DNA of 64,000 nucleotides, taken from positions 372,001 through 436,000 of the forward strand of contig NZ_JBHRTR010000028.1 of NCBI RefSeq assembly GCF_042646425.1, given 5' to 3'. This DNA is from Marinibaculum pumilum (GTDB lineage Bacteria > Pseudomonadota > Alphaproteobacteria > Ferrovibrionales > Ferrovibrionaceae). Positions 26,552 to 35,095 of this stretch are shown here, piece after piece (the stretch's first letter is position 1; every line of letters starts with the position of its first letter). Made by a program: the position numbers and the translations under genes. The notes under the pieces were generated by a model. It was not told the DNA's origin, ran no database searches, and saw only the letters and a list, made by a program, of their open reading frames with translations.

Positions 26552-26875
26552 TCAGGCCTTACCCCCGCGGCTGCCAAGGGTCATGGCCAGCCGGTGCAGT
26601 TCGTCCGGCACCTCCTCCTCCGCGACGCGGCGGCCGAGGTCCGGCAGGAGGGCATAGAGCTCTTCCCCCGGCTGCTCGAAGCCGGGCATCGCGCCGGAAC
26701 CCGCCGCATCTTCCCCGGCCCCGCTGCCATCCGGTGCGGCGCCGCCCATCATGGCGTCTTCGGTCCGGGCGTCCCACCTCTGCGTGCCGGCGGCTGTGAC
26801 CTCGCGCAGCCCGTCATCCGCGGCAGCCGGAGACCGGACGGTCCTGTCCTTCGTCTTCCCGTTCTGTTGCGTCAT
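26552..26875 (-). CDS. nepR: NepR-like anti-sigma factor (probable)
   Basis: 107 residues. The first 70 are low-complexity (Gly/Ala/Asp-rich). The C-terminal segment ELYALLPDLGRRVAEEEVP followed by DELHRLAMTL matches the NepR core pattern, in which a helix precedes E-x-VPD and a Leu-rich second helix. NepR proteins hold the ECF sigma factor EcfG inactive until phosphorylated PhyR captures them. The call is strengthened by the divergent phyR gene 253 bases away. It is longer than the usual ~60-70 residues because of the N-terminal extension. No ecfG gene lies in the window. Confidence 0.55.
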   Translation of the reverse strand: MTQQNGKTKDRTVRSPAAADDGLREVTAAGTQRWDARTEDAMMGGAAPDGSGAGEDAAGSGAMPGFEQPGEELYALLPDLGRRVAEEEVPDELHRLAMTLGSRGGKA

Positions 26876-26901
26876 CGTGGAAAGCTCTTGTACGCCCCGT
26901 G

Positions 26902-26919
26902 CCGGGCATACGTGCCCGG
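26902..26919. promoter_or_regulatory. Inverted repeat in the nepR-phyR intergenic region
   Basis: CCGGGC-ATACGT-GCCCGG is an 18-base inverted repeat with perfect 6-bp arms. It lies 27 bases upstream of the nepR-like start codon, inside a 253-base divergent region. It could be an operator or a leader hairpin. The remainder of 26876-27128 holds no convincing promoter pair; a GGAAC box on the minus strand at 26944-26940 lacks a proper -10 partner. Confidence 0.35.
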
Positions 26920-27128
26920 ATGCAGCAAGAATGCATGCAGTTCCACCGAAAAATGCCAGAAAGCCGGGCTTTCGTCCAGATTCCCGTAGCGCAGGGGGAG
27001 GCCGCGCGGTTGCACGCGGTCTGGGGTGAGTCGCGCAAGGCCTGCGTTCGGTCTATGCTCGAGCCGACCGCGCGGCCGGAGGCTGCCGCCGCGGCTTCAC
27101 GCGGCTGCTGGCCGTGAGGAGGAGTGGG

Positions 27129-27902
27129 ATGGCCGGCCGACAGAGCGCGTTGGTCCAGGCACTGCCGCAGCTGCGGCAGTACATGTACTGCATCACCGGG
27201 TCGCGGGACTATGGCGACGATGTCATCAAGCAATGGCTGCTCGCCCTGTCCGGCGACGGCGACCTGCCGGCGGAGGATGCGTCGCCGGTCGAGATCTTCG
27301 CCCGCTTCCATACCCATGCCCCCAACCATCTGGACCGGCAGAAGCTGACCGACGGCCGCTCGCCGGAGGAAGAGGGCCTGCATGCGCGGGTGCTGGCCCT
27401 GCCGGTTCGCGAGCGGCAGGTCCTGGTCCTGCGCGCGGTCCTCGACTTCGAGCAGGAAGAGGTGTCGGAGATCCTCGACATCCCGGAGCGCTTCATCCGC
27501 CGCTTCCTGCATCGTGCGGAGAACAGCCTGAAGCGCAGCCACCACACCGCCCTGGTGATGGAGGACGAGGCGCTGCAGGGGATCGAGATCGCGCGCGCCC
27601 TCAGCGATATGGGCTTCGAGGTGGCGCCGCTGGTCTCCACCGGCCAGGAGGCGATCGAGACCGCGGAGCGGGTGCGCCCGGACCTGATCGTCGCCGACCT
27701 GAGCCTGGCCGGCGGCGAGGACGGGCTGAGCGTGCTCCGGCATATCTGCAGCGAGCAGCAGCCAGCGATCATCTACGTCACCGCCTATCCGGAACGGGCC
27801 TTGAGCCTGGTTGGCGATCTCAGCGGGCCTGTGCTGTCCAAGCCGATCACGCCGTCGAAGCTGATCACCGTCGTGCACGAGGAGATGGAGCGCGCCAATT
27901 GA
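27129..27902 (+). CDS. phyR: PhyR anti-anti-sigma response regulator
   Basis: 257 residues. The ATG at 27129 is chosen over the in-frame GTG at 27114 because AGGAGG sits six bases upstream. Residues 1-125 form a sigma-like domain (LPQLRQYMYCITGSRDYGDD... then a region-4-like helix set ending EVSEILDIPERFIRRFLHRAENSLK). Residues about 135-255 form a receiver with the EDEALQ acidic pocket, phosphoacceptor Asp190 (IVADLSLAGG), YVTAYPERAL and the conserved Lys in LSKPIT. Phosphorylated PhyR binds NepR and frees EcfG to run the general stress regulon. The cognate kinase is not adjacent. Confidence 0.9.
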   Translation: MAGRQSALVQALPQLRQYMYCITGSRDYGDDVIKQWLLALSGDGDLPAEDASPVEIFARFHTHAPNHLDRQKLTDGRSPEEEGLHARVLALPVRERQVLVLRAVLDFEQEEVSEILDIPERFIRRFLHRAENSLKRSHHTALVMEDEALQGIEIARALSDMGFEVAPLVSTGQEAIETAERVRPDLIVADLSLAGGEDGLSVLRHICSEQQPAIIYVTAYPERALSLVGDLSGPVLSKPITPSKLITVVHEEMERAN

Positions 27903-27935
27903 CCCTCCGGCCGGCAGTGCCGGCCCGGGTCCCTG

Positions 27936-29243
27936 TCAGCAATCCAGGCTGTTGTCGCGCTCCCATTGCGTGAGGTGGCGCATATAGTCGGTCCATTCCG
28001 CCTGCTTCAGCTTCAGGTATGAGCCTACGAAGGCCTCCCCCAGGGCGGCACGCAGCGGCTTGCTGCGCTCCAGTTCGCGCAGCGCGTCCAGCAGGTTCAG
28101 CGGCAGGGTGCGGGCACCGCGGGCCTTGTGCCCCTCGGTGTACATGTTGATGTCCAGCCGCTTGCCCGGGGACAGCTTGCGCGCGATCCCGTCCAGCCCC
28201 GCCGCCAGGTAGGCCGCCGGCAGCAGGTAGGGATTGGCGGCGCCGTCGGCCAGCCGGATCTCGAAGCGGCCGGCATCGGGGATGCGCACCATGTGGGTGC
28301 GGTTGTTGCCGCCATAGCTAACGGTGTTCGGCGACCAGGTCGCGCCGGAGGCGGTGACCGGCGCGTTCAGCCGCTTGTAGGAATTCACTGCCGGTGCGGC
28401 CAGCGCGGTCAGTGCCGGCGCATGGGCCATCAACCCGCCCAGGAAGGCATAGCCCAGGTCGGAGATGCCGAGTTCGCCCTTGGGATCGTCGAACAGGTTC
28501 TTGCGGCCAGCCTTGTTCCACAGCGAGACATGCGCATGGCAGCCATTGCCGGTGAGATGGGCGAAAGGCTTGGGCATGAAGGTGGCGCGGAAGCCGTGCC
28601 GCTCCGCCACCGACCGCACCATGTACTTGAAGAAGGCATGCCGGTCGGCGGTGAGCAGGGAATCGTCATAGTCCCAGTTCATCTCGAACTGGCCGTTGCC
28701 ATCCTCATGGTCGTTCTGGTACGGGCCCCAGCCCAGGGTCTGCATGTGGTCGCAGATCTCGGATACCACGTCGAAGCGGCGCATCAGCGCGGCCTGGTCG
28801 TAGCAGGGCTTGCCCTGGATGTCGGCGGGATCGGACAGGCCGCTGCCGTCAGGCGAGATCAGGAAATATTCGCACTCCACGCCGTGCTTCAGGCGGTAGC
28901 CCGCCGCCTCCGCCGCCTGCAGCACCTTCTTCAGGACGAAGCGCGGCGACTGCTCCACCGCCGCGCCGTCCATCATCAGGTCGGACGCCAGCCAGCCGAC
29001 CTCCGGCTTCCAGGGCAGCTGGATCAGGCTGTCCGGGTCCGGCAGGGCGAACATGTCGGAATCCGCCGGCGTCATGTCCAGCCAGGTGGCGAAACCGGCG
29101 AAGCCGGCGCCGTCCTTCTGCATCTGGGCGATTGCCGCCGCCGGCACCAGCTTGGCCCGCATGGTCCCGAACAGGTCGGTATAGGAGATCAGGAAGTACC
29201 GGATCCCCAGATCCTTCGCCTTCTTCTGCAGGTCTGTTGCCAC
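27936..29243 (-). CDS. gmaS: Glutamine-synthetase-type ligase: gamma-glutamylmethylamide synthetase (GmaS) or GlnT
   Basis: 435 residues. The GTG at 29243 has AAGGAGG just upstream and gives the family length; no ATG nearby has a better site. Glutamine-synthetase catalytic domain features: VECEYFLI, ENDHEDGNGQFEMNWDY-type block, NGCHAHVSLW and RFEIRLADGAANPYL. It belongs to the type III/GlnT group that includes GmaS, which joins methylamine to glutamate using ATP. It is the last gene of mgsA-mgsB-mgsC-gmaS, the order known from N-methylglutamate pathway operons. The alternative is rhizobial GlnT beside glxBCD; sequence alone does not separate them, but the mgd-like genes at 50-55 kb favour GmaS. 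Confidence 0.75.
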   Translation of the reverse strand: MATDLQKKAKDLGIRYFLISYTDLFGTMRAKLVPAAAIAQMQKDGAGFAGFATWLDMTPADSDMFALPDPDSLIQLPWKPEVGWLASDLMMDGAAVEQSPRFVLKKVLQAAEAAGYRLKHGVECEYFLISPDGSGLSDPADIQGKPCYDQAALMRRFDVVSEICDHMQTLGWGPYQNDHEDGNGQFEMNWDYDDSLLTADRHAFFKYMVRSVAERHGFRATFMPKPFAHLTGNGCHAHVSLWNKAGRKNLFDDPKGELGISDLGYAFLGGLMAHAPALTALAAPAVNSYKRLNAPVTASGATWSPNTVSYGGNNRTHMVRIPDAGRFEIRLADGAANPYLLPAAYLAAGLDGIARKLSPGKRLDINMYTEGHKARGARTLPLNLLDALRELERSKPLRAALGEAFVGSYLKLKQAEWTDYMRHLTQWERDNSLDC

Positions 29244-29317
29244 GGCCTCCGCCTCCTTCTGTCGCATCGCGCATCGCGCGTCCCGCTTCGTTCCGTCCGG
29301 CCCGTCTGCCGCCGCAG

Positions 29318-30628
29318 CTACATCCGGCCCGGAATCCAGCTGGTCCCGGCAAGCGGCACCTGCGCCATCGCCGCCGCCTCGACGGTCAGCGCGGCGAGGT
29401 CGGCCGGCTCCAGGTTGTGCAGGTGCGACTTGCCGCAGGCCCGCGCCAGGGTCTGCGCCTCCTGGGTCAGCACGTTGAGATAGTTGGCGACCCGCCGGCC
29501 GGCCGCCTCGGGATCCAGGCGGGATTCCAGCGCCGGATCCTGGGTGGCGATGCCCACCGGGCAGCGGCCGGTATGGCAATGCGCGCAGGCCCCGGGCTCG
29601 GTCCCCAGCGCGTGGTAATCCTCTTCATAGAGCGGCCGGTTGCAGTTCAGCGCCACCATCGCCGCGACGCCAATGGACACGGCGTCCGCGCCCAGCGCCA
29701 GCGCCTTGGCGACATCGGCGCCGGAGCGGATGCCGCCGGAGACGATGAGCTGCACCTTGCGGTGCATGCCCAGTTCCTGCAGCGCCCGCACCGCCTCCCG
29801 CACCGCCGGCAGGGTGGGAATGCCGACATGCTCGATGAAGACGTCCTGGGTGGCGGCGGTGCCGCCCTGCATGCCGTCGACAACGACCACGTCGGCGCCG
29901 GCCTTCACCGCCAGGGCGGTGTCGTAGTGGGGGCGGCTGGCGCCGACCTTGATGTAGATCGGCTTCTCCCAGTCGGTGATCTCGCGCAGTTCGCGGATCT
30001 TGATCTCCAGGTCGTCCGGCCCCGTCCAGTCGGGATGCCGGCAGGCGGAGCGCTGGTCGATGCCGGCCGGCAGGGTGCGCATGGCGGCGACCCTTTCGGT
30101 GATCTTCAGGCCCAGCAGCATGCCGCCGCCGCCTGGCTTGGCGCCTTGCCCGACCACCACCTCGATCGCATCGGCCTGCAGCAGGTCTTCCGGGTTCATG
30201 CCGTAGCGCGACGGCAGCAGCTGGTAGACCAGCATGCTGGAATGGCCGCGCTCCTCCTGCGTCATGCCGCCGTCGCCGGTGGTGGTTGAGGTGCCGGCGG
30301 CGCTGGCGCCGCGGCCCAGCGCTTCCTTCGCATGGGCGCCCAGCGCGCCGAAACTCATGCCTGCGATGGTGACGGGGATCTTCAGGTGAAGCGGCTTTCG
30401 GGCATGTCGGGTGCCGAGCAGCACGTCGGTGCCGCAGGCCTCGCGATAGCCTTCCAGCGGATAGCGCGACATGGAGGCGCCCAGCAGCACCAGGTCGTCG
30501 AAACTGGGGACCGGCCGGCGCGCGCCATAGCCGCGGATCTCGTAGACCCCCTGGTCGGCGGCACGCTGGATCTCCGCCACCACATGCGGCGGGAAGCTGG
30601 CGGAGCTGCGGATGCGGCGTGGATCCAT
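29318..30628 (-). CDS. mgsC: N-methylglutamate synthase, FMN/Fe-S subunit (GltB central-domain-like)
   Basis: 436 residues from the ATG at 30628 (MDPRRIRSS). It is a stand-alone version of the FMN-binding domain of glutamate synthase: IPVTIAGMSFGALGAHAKEA, a GDGGM loop, QGAKPGGGGML, YIKVGASRPHYD, VVDGMQGGTAATQ and VSGGIRSGADVAKALALGADAVS are the phosphate-barrel motifs. CAHCHTGRCPVGIATQDP provides the Cys ligands for the iron-sulfur cluster. With MgsA and MgsB it would transfer the methylamine group from gamma-glutamylmethylamide to 2-oxoglutarate, giving N-methylglutamate. Alternative name: GlxD. Confidence 0.8.
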   Translation of the reverse strand: MDPRRIRSSASFPPHVVAEIQRAADQGVYEIRGYGARRPVPSFDDLVLLGASMSRYPLEGYREACGTDVLLGTRHARKPLHLKIPVTIAGMSFGALGAHAKEALGRGASAAGTSTTTGDGGMTQEERGHSSMLVYQLLPSRYGMNPEDLLQADAIEVVVGQGAKPGGGGMLLGLKITERVAAMRTLPAGIDQRSACRHPDWTGPDDLEIKIRELREITDWEKPIYIKVGASRPHYDTALAVKAGADVVVVDGMQGGTAATQDVFIEHVGIPTLPAVREAVRALQELGMHRKVQLIVSGGIRSGADVAKALALGADAVSIGVAAMVALNCNRPLYEEDYHALGTEPGACAHCHTGRCPVGIATQDPALESRLDPEAAGRRVANYLNVLTQEAQTLARACGKSHLHNLEPADLAALTVEAAAMAQVPLAGTSWIPGRM

Positions 30629-30665
30629 GGCGGTGGCTTGTCCCCCTGTCGGCAGCGGAGGCCGG

Positions 30666-31373
30666 TTACCGGCTGCCGGCATTGTCGATCCTGAAGTTGT
30701 AGAGGCGCCGGGCGGAGCCGTAGTGCCGGAACGCGGCCGGGTCGGCATCCATCTCCGCCCGCCGCAGCAGGGCGGCGAGCTTTTCCCGGTCGGCGTCGGT
30801 CATCGGCTTCTCCTCGCAATCGGCGCCCAGCCCGGCGACCGCGCCGCGGACATAGAGGTCGGCCTCGTACAGGGAATCGCCGAAGGCGGCGCCGGCGTCG
30901 CCCAGCACCACCAGGTTGCCGGCCTGCGCCATGAAACCCGAGAGATGCCCGACATCGCCGCCGACGACGATATCGATCCCCTTCATCGAGATGCCGCAGC
31001 GGGCGGAGGCGGTGCCGGTCACCACCAGCAGCCCGCCATGGCCCGATGCGCCGGCGGACTGGCTGGCATTGCCCAGCACGCGCACGGTGCCCGACATCAT
31101 GTTCTCTGCCACGCCGGTGCCGGCATTGCCGTCGATGGTGACCTCGGCCTCCCGGTTCATGCCGGCACAGTAATAGCCGACATGCCCCTCGATCCGGACC
31201 TGGAGCGGACTGCGCAGGCCGCAGGCCAGGGCATGCGCGCCGCCCGGGTTGCGGATCATCACCGCGCCGTCCGGCGCCGCATGAAGCGCCCTGTTCACGG
31301 CGCGCAGGTCCGTCGCCGCCAGGTCGTAGACGGTCTCGTTGCGGCCGGGCGCGAGCGGCGCGTCACGGCTCAT
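30666..31373 (-). CDS. mgsB: N-methylglutamate synthase, GXGXG beta-helix subunit
   Basis: 235 residues, equivalent to the C-terminal right-handed beta-helix domain of glutamate synthase, with the GxGxG pattern spread through VTIDGNAGTGVAENM, VRVLGNASQSAGASG and NLVVLGDAGAAFG. It has a structural, subunit-joining role with no active site of its own. The ATG overlaps the mgsA stop by four bases, so the two are co-translated. 37 bases separate it from mgsC. Confidence 0.8.
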   Translation of the reverse strand: MSRDAPLAPGRNETVYDLAATDLRAVNRALHAAPDGAVMIRNPGGAHALACGLRSPLQVRIEGHVGYYCAGMNREAEVTIDGNAGTGVAENMMSGTVRVLGNASQSAGASGHGGLLVVTGTASARCGISMKGIDIVVGGDVGHLSGFMAQAGNLVVLGDAGAAFGDSLYEADLYVRGAVAGLGADCEEKPMTDADREKLAALLRRAEMDADPAAFRHYGSARRLYNFRIDNAGSR

Positions 31374-32299
31374 GCCGCCGCCTCCCCGCGGTCCCGCGAC
31401 CAGGAATAGACGATGCCCGGTTCCGGCTCCCAGATCTCGGCATGGCCGACCCCGGGCAGCCGCGCGATGGCGCGGAACTCCGAGGACATCGCCACCCAGT
31501 CGTCTGTTTCCGCGATCACCGCCGGCTTGCAGGCGATCGGGTCGCGCAGCACCGCAAAACCGTCGGCGGTGCCGACGGCGAAGGTGTAGAAGCCGTCGAG
31601 GTCGGCAATGGCGGCCTCCAGTGCCGACTTCAGGTCGCGGCCGCGGCGCATATGGGCGGCGACATAGGCGGCCGCCACCTCGGAATCGTTCTCCGTCTGG
31701 AAGCGCTCGCCCTCGCGTTCCAGGTCCAGCCGCAGCCAGTTGTGGTTGGACAGCGAGCCGTTATGCACCAGGCAGGTATCGGCACCGGTGGAGAAGGGAT
31801 GCGAGCCGGCGATGGTCACCGCGGATTCCGTGGCCATCCGGGTATGGGCGATGGCATGGCTGCCGCTGCGCCCCTCCAGGCCGAAGCGCGCCGCTACCCG
31901 GTCGGGATCGCCGACCCCCTTGTACAGCTCGATCCGCCGCCCGGTGGCCAGGACCGTCAGGCCAGGTTCGTTGTCCAGCAGCCAGTGGCGCAAGGCGGCG
32001 GGGTCGCCTGCGGTTTCCAGGATCGCATGATCCGACACCCGGCGGGCGGTGACCGCGGCCCCCGGGCCGGCGCTCTCCAGGCCCGCCTCGGCCCGGGCGG
32101 CCAGTGCGGCCCAGTCGCGGCTTTCGCCATCGGCGGCCATCACGCTGACCTTGTGTGCGGTGCCGCCCTCGCCATAGATCGCGAAGCCGGCGGAATCCGG
32201 GCCGCGGTCGCGCATCTCGTGAAGCATCAGCGCGGTGAGGCGCCCGAGATCCGGCTCCAGCCGTTCCGCCTTCAGGAAAAGGCCCACGATGCCGCACAT
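31370..32299 (-). CDS. mgsA: N-methylglutamate synthase, class II glutamine amidotransferase subunit
   Basis: 309 residues beginning MCGIVGLFLK: Cys2 is the N-terminal nucleophile of Ntn-type class II amidotransferases once Met1 is removed. LHEMRDRGPDSAGFAIYG, HTRMATES and LVHNGSLSNHN complete the glutaminase site. In the MgsABC complex this subunit would cleave the gamma-glutamyl amide bond. It is the first gene of the minus-strand operon, with a recognisable promoter about 60 bases upstream and the XRE-cupin regulator gene 119 bases further upstream on the same strand. Confidence 0.8.
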   Translation of the reverse strand: MCGIVGLFLKAERLEPDLGRLTALMLHEMRDRGPDSAGFAIYGEGGTAHKVSVMAADGESRDWAALAARAEAGLESAGPGAAVTARRVSDHAILETAGDPAALRHWLLDNEPGLTVLATGRRIELYKGVGDPDRVAARFGLEGRSGSHAIAHTRMATESAVTIAGSHPFSTGADTCLVHNGSLSNHNWLRLDLEREGERFQTENDSEVAAAYVAAHMRRGRDLKSALEAAIADLDGFYTFAVGTADGFAVLRDPIACKPAVIAETDDWVAMSSEFRAIARLPGVGHAEIWEPEPGIVYSWSRDRGEAAA

Positions 32300-32358
32300 C
32301 TTCGATCCCGCCCGTCTGCTTCTTTTTTCTGCGCCTGCCCCGCAGGCCGGCGCCCGTC

Positions 32359-32387
32359 CTTATACTGGTGGTGAAAGTGATTGAACA
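32359..32387 (-). promoter_or_regulatory. Promoter of mgsABC-gmaS operon
   Basis: Read on the minus strand: TGTTCA (32387-32382), a 17-base spacer, TATAAG (32364-32359). The -10 matches the consensus at five of six positions and the spacer is ideal; the -35 is weak, which suits an activated promoter. The predicted start near 32352 gives a leader of about 50 bases. The AT-rich flank, with TTCAATCACTTTCAC on the minus strand, is a candidate site for the adjacent XRE-cupin regulator. Confidence 0.5.
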
Positions 32388-32418
32388 GAAGGAAAAAGCT
32401 GTGCAGGCGGTGGCCGGC

Positions 32419-33321
32419 TCATGCCCGTGACGAGATGATCACCGACAGATAGATCGCCGGCAGGTCCAGCAGCTCGGCCGGGCCGTGCGGCGCGTCGGAT
32501 TCGAAGAACAGGGAATCCCCTGGGCCCAGGGTGTAGGTGCGGTCGGCATAGCGATAGATCACCCGGCCCTGCAGCATGTAGATGAACTCGTAGCCCGGAT
32601 GCTCGAAGACCGGGTAGGTGCTGGCTTCCTCGTCCAGGGTGATCAGGAACGGCTCCACCCGGACCTCGCCGCGCATGGAATTGCCCAGTAGCTGGTACAG
32701 ATGGCCGGCACGGCTGCCGCGGCGCTCGATCGGCAGCCCTTCTCCCGCCCGTACGAAGGTCGCGTCCCGGCTTTCGTCGAAGCGGGCGAACAGCGCGGTC
32801 ATCGGCACGTTGAGGGCGGTCGCCAGGCTCTGCAGGGAGGTCAGCGACGGCGATGTCTGGCCGTTCTCCAGCTTCGACAGCATGCCGACCGAGAGCGAGG
32901 TGGCGCGCGCCAGCTCCGTGATGGTGATTCCCAGCGACTGGCGGATGGTGCGCACCTGCCGGCCGATCGCGACCTCCAGCGACAGATCCTCCCGTCGGCG
33001 CGGCTTGTCGTCGGAACGCCCGACAATGCGGTCGGCCGGGGATGGCGGGGCGTCGTCCCGTGCGCCGCGCGGCGCGGCTGCGGGCGCCGGGCGTGGCTCG
33101 GGGGCGGCAGGGCTGCGCTTTCGCCGCTGCGGTGCCGCCGCCGTCGCGGGGGTGGCAGGGGTCGCGGGGGAGACGGGGGCGGGCTTCTTCGCCGGCTTGC
33201 GCGCGGCCGGCCCCGGCGCCCCAGCGCTGCGCCCGGCTTTCGCCCCGGCCGGCTGGGCCTTCGCCGGCTTGGCCTTCACCGGCTTGGCCTTCACCGGCGG
33301 TCGGGAACGAGCCTTGCTCAT
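32419..33321 (-). CDS. XRE-family regulator with cupin domain and Lys/Ala/Pro-rich tail
   Basis: 300 residues. Residues 1-105 are a low-complexity tail of KAKPVKAKPAKAQ-type repeats resembling histone H1 tails. Residues about 118-175 are an XRE helix-turn-helix (IGRQVRTIRQSLGITITELA, then LSKLENGQTSPSLTSL). Residues about 225-298 are a cupin (HPGYEFIYMLQGRVIYRYADR, LGPGDSLFFESDAPHG). XRE-cupin regulators sense small molecules, often amines or amino acids. Its position directly upstream of mgsABC-gmaS, same strand, suggests control of methylamine genes. The effector is unknown. Confidence 0.8.
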   Translation of the reverse strand: MSKARSRPPVKAKPVKAKPAKAQPAGAKAGRSAGAPGPAARKPAKKPAPVSPATPATPATAAAPQRRKRSPAAPEPRPAPAAAPRGARDDAPPSPADRIVGRSDDKPRRREDLSLEVAIGRQVRTIRQSLGITITELARATSLSVGMLSKLENGQTSPSLTSLQSLATALNVPMTALFARFDESRDATFVRAGEGLPIERRGSRAGHLYQLLGNSMRGEVRVEPFLITLDEEASTYPVFEHPGYEFIYMLQGRVIYRYADRTYTLGPGDSLFFESDAPHGPAELLDLPAIYLSVIISSRA

Positions 33322-33640
33322 GCCGCGTCGATCGTCATCTGGCTGTCTCTTTTCGGGTGGGTGGTCCCCTGCCGGGATGCGGCGCCGGCGGCATGCGGAT
33401 TGAGTTCCAGGAAAATATTATTCCGCCGGATAGTCCCGGTGCAAGCCGCCGCCAGGACCGGCGTTCGCCGGGCCATCGCGGGACGGATGGCCGCGATCTT
33501 CCCCTCCTTATCATGCCCGGCCGTGGCCGGAAGGGGTGGCGCATCGCTGACCCCGCCGGTGTAGACTGAAGGATGGGCGGCCGCCTGGCGACCGCTTCCT
33601 TCGATCCGCAGCGCCACCCCTGGAAGGCCGGCAAGCATCC
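33322..33640. promoter_or_regulatory. 319-base divergent gap between XRE regulator and ureF
   Basis: It contains an AT-rich island in otherwise GC-rich DNA with an imperfect palindrome GGAAAATATTATTCC (33410-33424; GGAA and TTCC arms), a reasonable operator candidate for autoregulation of the XRE-cupin gene. A TAGACT hexamer at 33562-33567 could be a -10 for ureF but has no clear -35. No open reading frame with coding character was seen. Confidence 0.35.
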
Positions 33641-34324
33641 ATGACCCTGCACGCGCTCCTCGCCCTGCAGCATGCCGACAGCGCCTTTCCCAGCGGCGGC
33701 TTTGCCTTCTCGCAGGGGCTGGAGGCCTGGGCGGGCCTGCAGGCCGGCGGCGGCCGGCTGGCGCCGGAACGCCTTTCCGCCTTCATCGGCCAGCAGCTGC
33801 GCCAGCGCTGGCATCCGGCCGACCGTGTGGCGGTTGCGCTGGCGCACCGCAGTGCCGGCGACCTCCCGGCTCTGGCCGCGCTGGATTCGGAGGTCGAGGC
33901 GGCGACCCTGAACCGCCGTTTCCGCGTCGGCTCCCGCCGCAACGGTGCCGCCCTGCTTGCCACCCACGACCGGCTGGGTACGCCCGGTGCCGCCGCGTGG
34001 CGGCGGGAAGTGCTGGCGGGCCATGTCCACGGCCATCTGGCGCCGGTCCAGGGCCTGGTCTGGGCCGGCCTCGGCCTGGCGGAGGAGGTGGCGCTGGCGA
34101 TGTCGGGCTATGTCTTCCTGACCGGACTGACCACCGCGGCGATCCGCATGAACCTGATCGGCGCGCTGGGCGCGCAGGCGATCCTGCGCGACATGCTGGA
34201 CCTGGTCGCGGCATCGGCCGCCGAACCGGTGCCGGCGGATGCGGCAATCTCGGCCTTCACGCCGCTGACGGAAATCGCGATCATGCAGGGCGGCCAGGAC
34301 GGCGCACGGCTGTTCTCCAGCTGA
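33641..34324 (+). CDS. ureF: Urease accessory protein UreF
   Basis: 227 residues, the usual size. Family signatures: LLALQHADSAFPSGGFAFSQGLE near the N-terminus, ATLNRRFRVGSRRNG, and the C-terminal SGYVFLTGLTTAAIRMNLIGALGAQAIL helix. UreF works with UreD and the GTPase UreG to carbamylate the active-site Lys and load nickel into urease. It lies 16 bases upstream of ureAB on the same strand. Neither ureG nor ureE is present in the window. Confidence 0.9.
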   Translation: MTLHALLALQHADSAFPSGGFAFSQGLEAWAGLQAGGGRLAPERLSAFIGQQLRQRWHPADRVAVALAHRSAGDLPALAALDSEVEAATLNRRFRVGSRRNGAALLATHDRLGTPGAAAWRREVLAGHVHGHLAPVQGLVWAGLGLAEEVALAMSGYVFLTGLTTAAIRMNLIGALGAQAILRDMLDLVAASAAEPVPADAAISAFTPLTEIAIMQGGQDGARLFSS

Positions 34325-34340
34325 CAGGGAGATCGACGGG

Positions 34341-35054
34341 ATGCTGCTGACCCCGACGGAAATGGAACGCCTGACGATCTTCACCGCCGCGGAGCTCGCG
34401 CGGAAGCGGCGCGCCAAGGGCCTGAAGCTGAACCATCCAGAGGCGACGGCGCTGATCGCCGACGAAATCCTGGAGGGCGCGCGGGAGGGCCGCACGGTCG
34501 CCGACCTGATGGCCTTCGGCTCCACCATCCTGGACGCCGCCGACGTGATGCCCGGCGTGGCCGACCTGCTGCCGGTGCTGCAGGTGGAATGCAGCTTTCC
34601 CGACGGCACCAAGCTGGTGACGGTCCACGACCCGATCCGCGGCGACGCGCCGGCGGCGGAAGAGGGCGCGCGGGTGCCGGGCGAGGTGATCCCGGGCGAG
34701 GTGATCTTCGGCGATGGCGAGATCGAGCTGAATGCGGGCCGGCCGCGCAGCACCCTGACGGTTACCAATACCGGCGACCGTCCCGTGCAGGTCGGCAGCC
34801 ACTACCATTTCTTCGAGACCAACAAGGCGCTGGACTTCGATCGGGAGGCGGCCTTCGGCAAGCGTCTGGACATCCCGTCGGGCACCGCAGTGCGCTTCGA
34901 GCCGGGGCAGAGCAAGGAGGTCACCCTGGTGCCGTTCGGCGGGCGCGGCCAGCTGACCGGCCTGAACGACCTGACCGGGGGCGCCGTGTCCGATCCGGTG
35001 GTGAAGGACGCCGCCCTGGCGGCGGCGAGGGCGAAGGGCTTCAAGGGCGCCTGA
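34341..35054 (+). CDS. ureAB: Urease gamma-beta fusion subunit
   Basis: 237 residues. Residues 1-100 are the gamma subunit (MLLTPTEMERLTIFTAAELARKR...GLKLNHPEA, EGRTVADLM). Residues about 115-237 are the beta subunit (PGEVIPGEVIFGDGEIELN, VGSHYHFFETNKAL). Such fusions are known, for example in Helicobacter UreA. A GGGAG ribosome site precedes the ATG. The catalytic partner ureC is not the next gene but 11 kb away, beyond the monooxygenase cluster. Confidence 0.92.
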   Translation: MLLTPTEMERLTIFTAAELARKRRAKGLKLNHPEATALIADEILEGAREGRTVADLMAFGSTILDAADVMPGVADLLPVLQVECSFPDGTKLVTVHDPIRGDAPAAEEGARVPGEVIPGEVIFGDGEIELNAGRPRSTLTVTNTGDRPVQVGSHYHFFETNKALDFDREAAFGKRLDIPSGTAVRFEPGQSKEVTLVPFGGRGQLTGLNDLTGGAVSDPVVKDAALAAARAKGFKGA

Positions 35055-35095
35055 CGCCCCTTCTGCCCGGGGCCTTCTTCCCGAACGCCCCGCGC

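Noticed and set aside
26876..27128. EcfG-type promoter in the nepR-phyR gap.
   Set aside because: GGAAC occurs on the minus strand at 26944-26940, but the bases 16-18 further on do not give a CGTT-like -10, and nothing fits on the plus strand.
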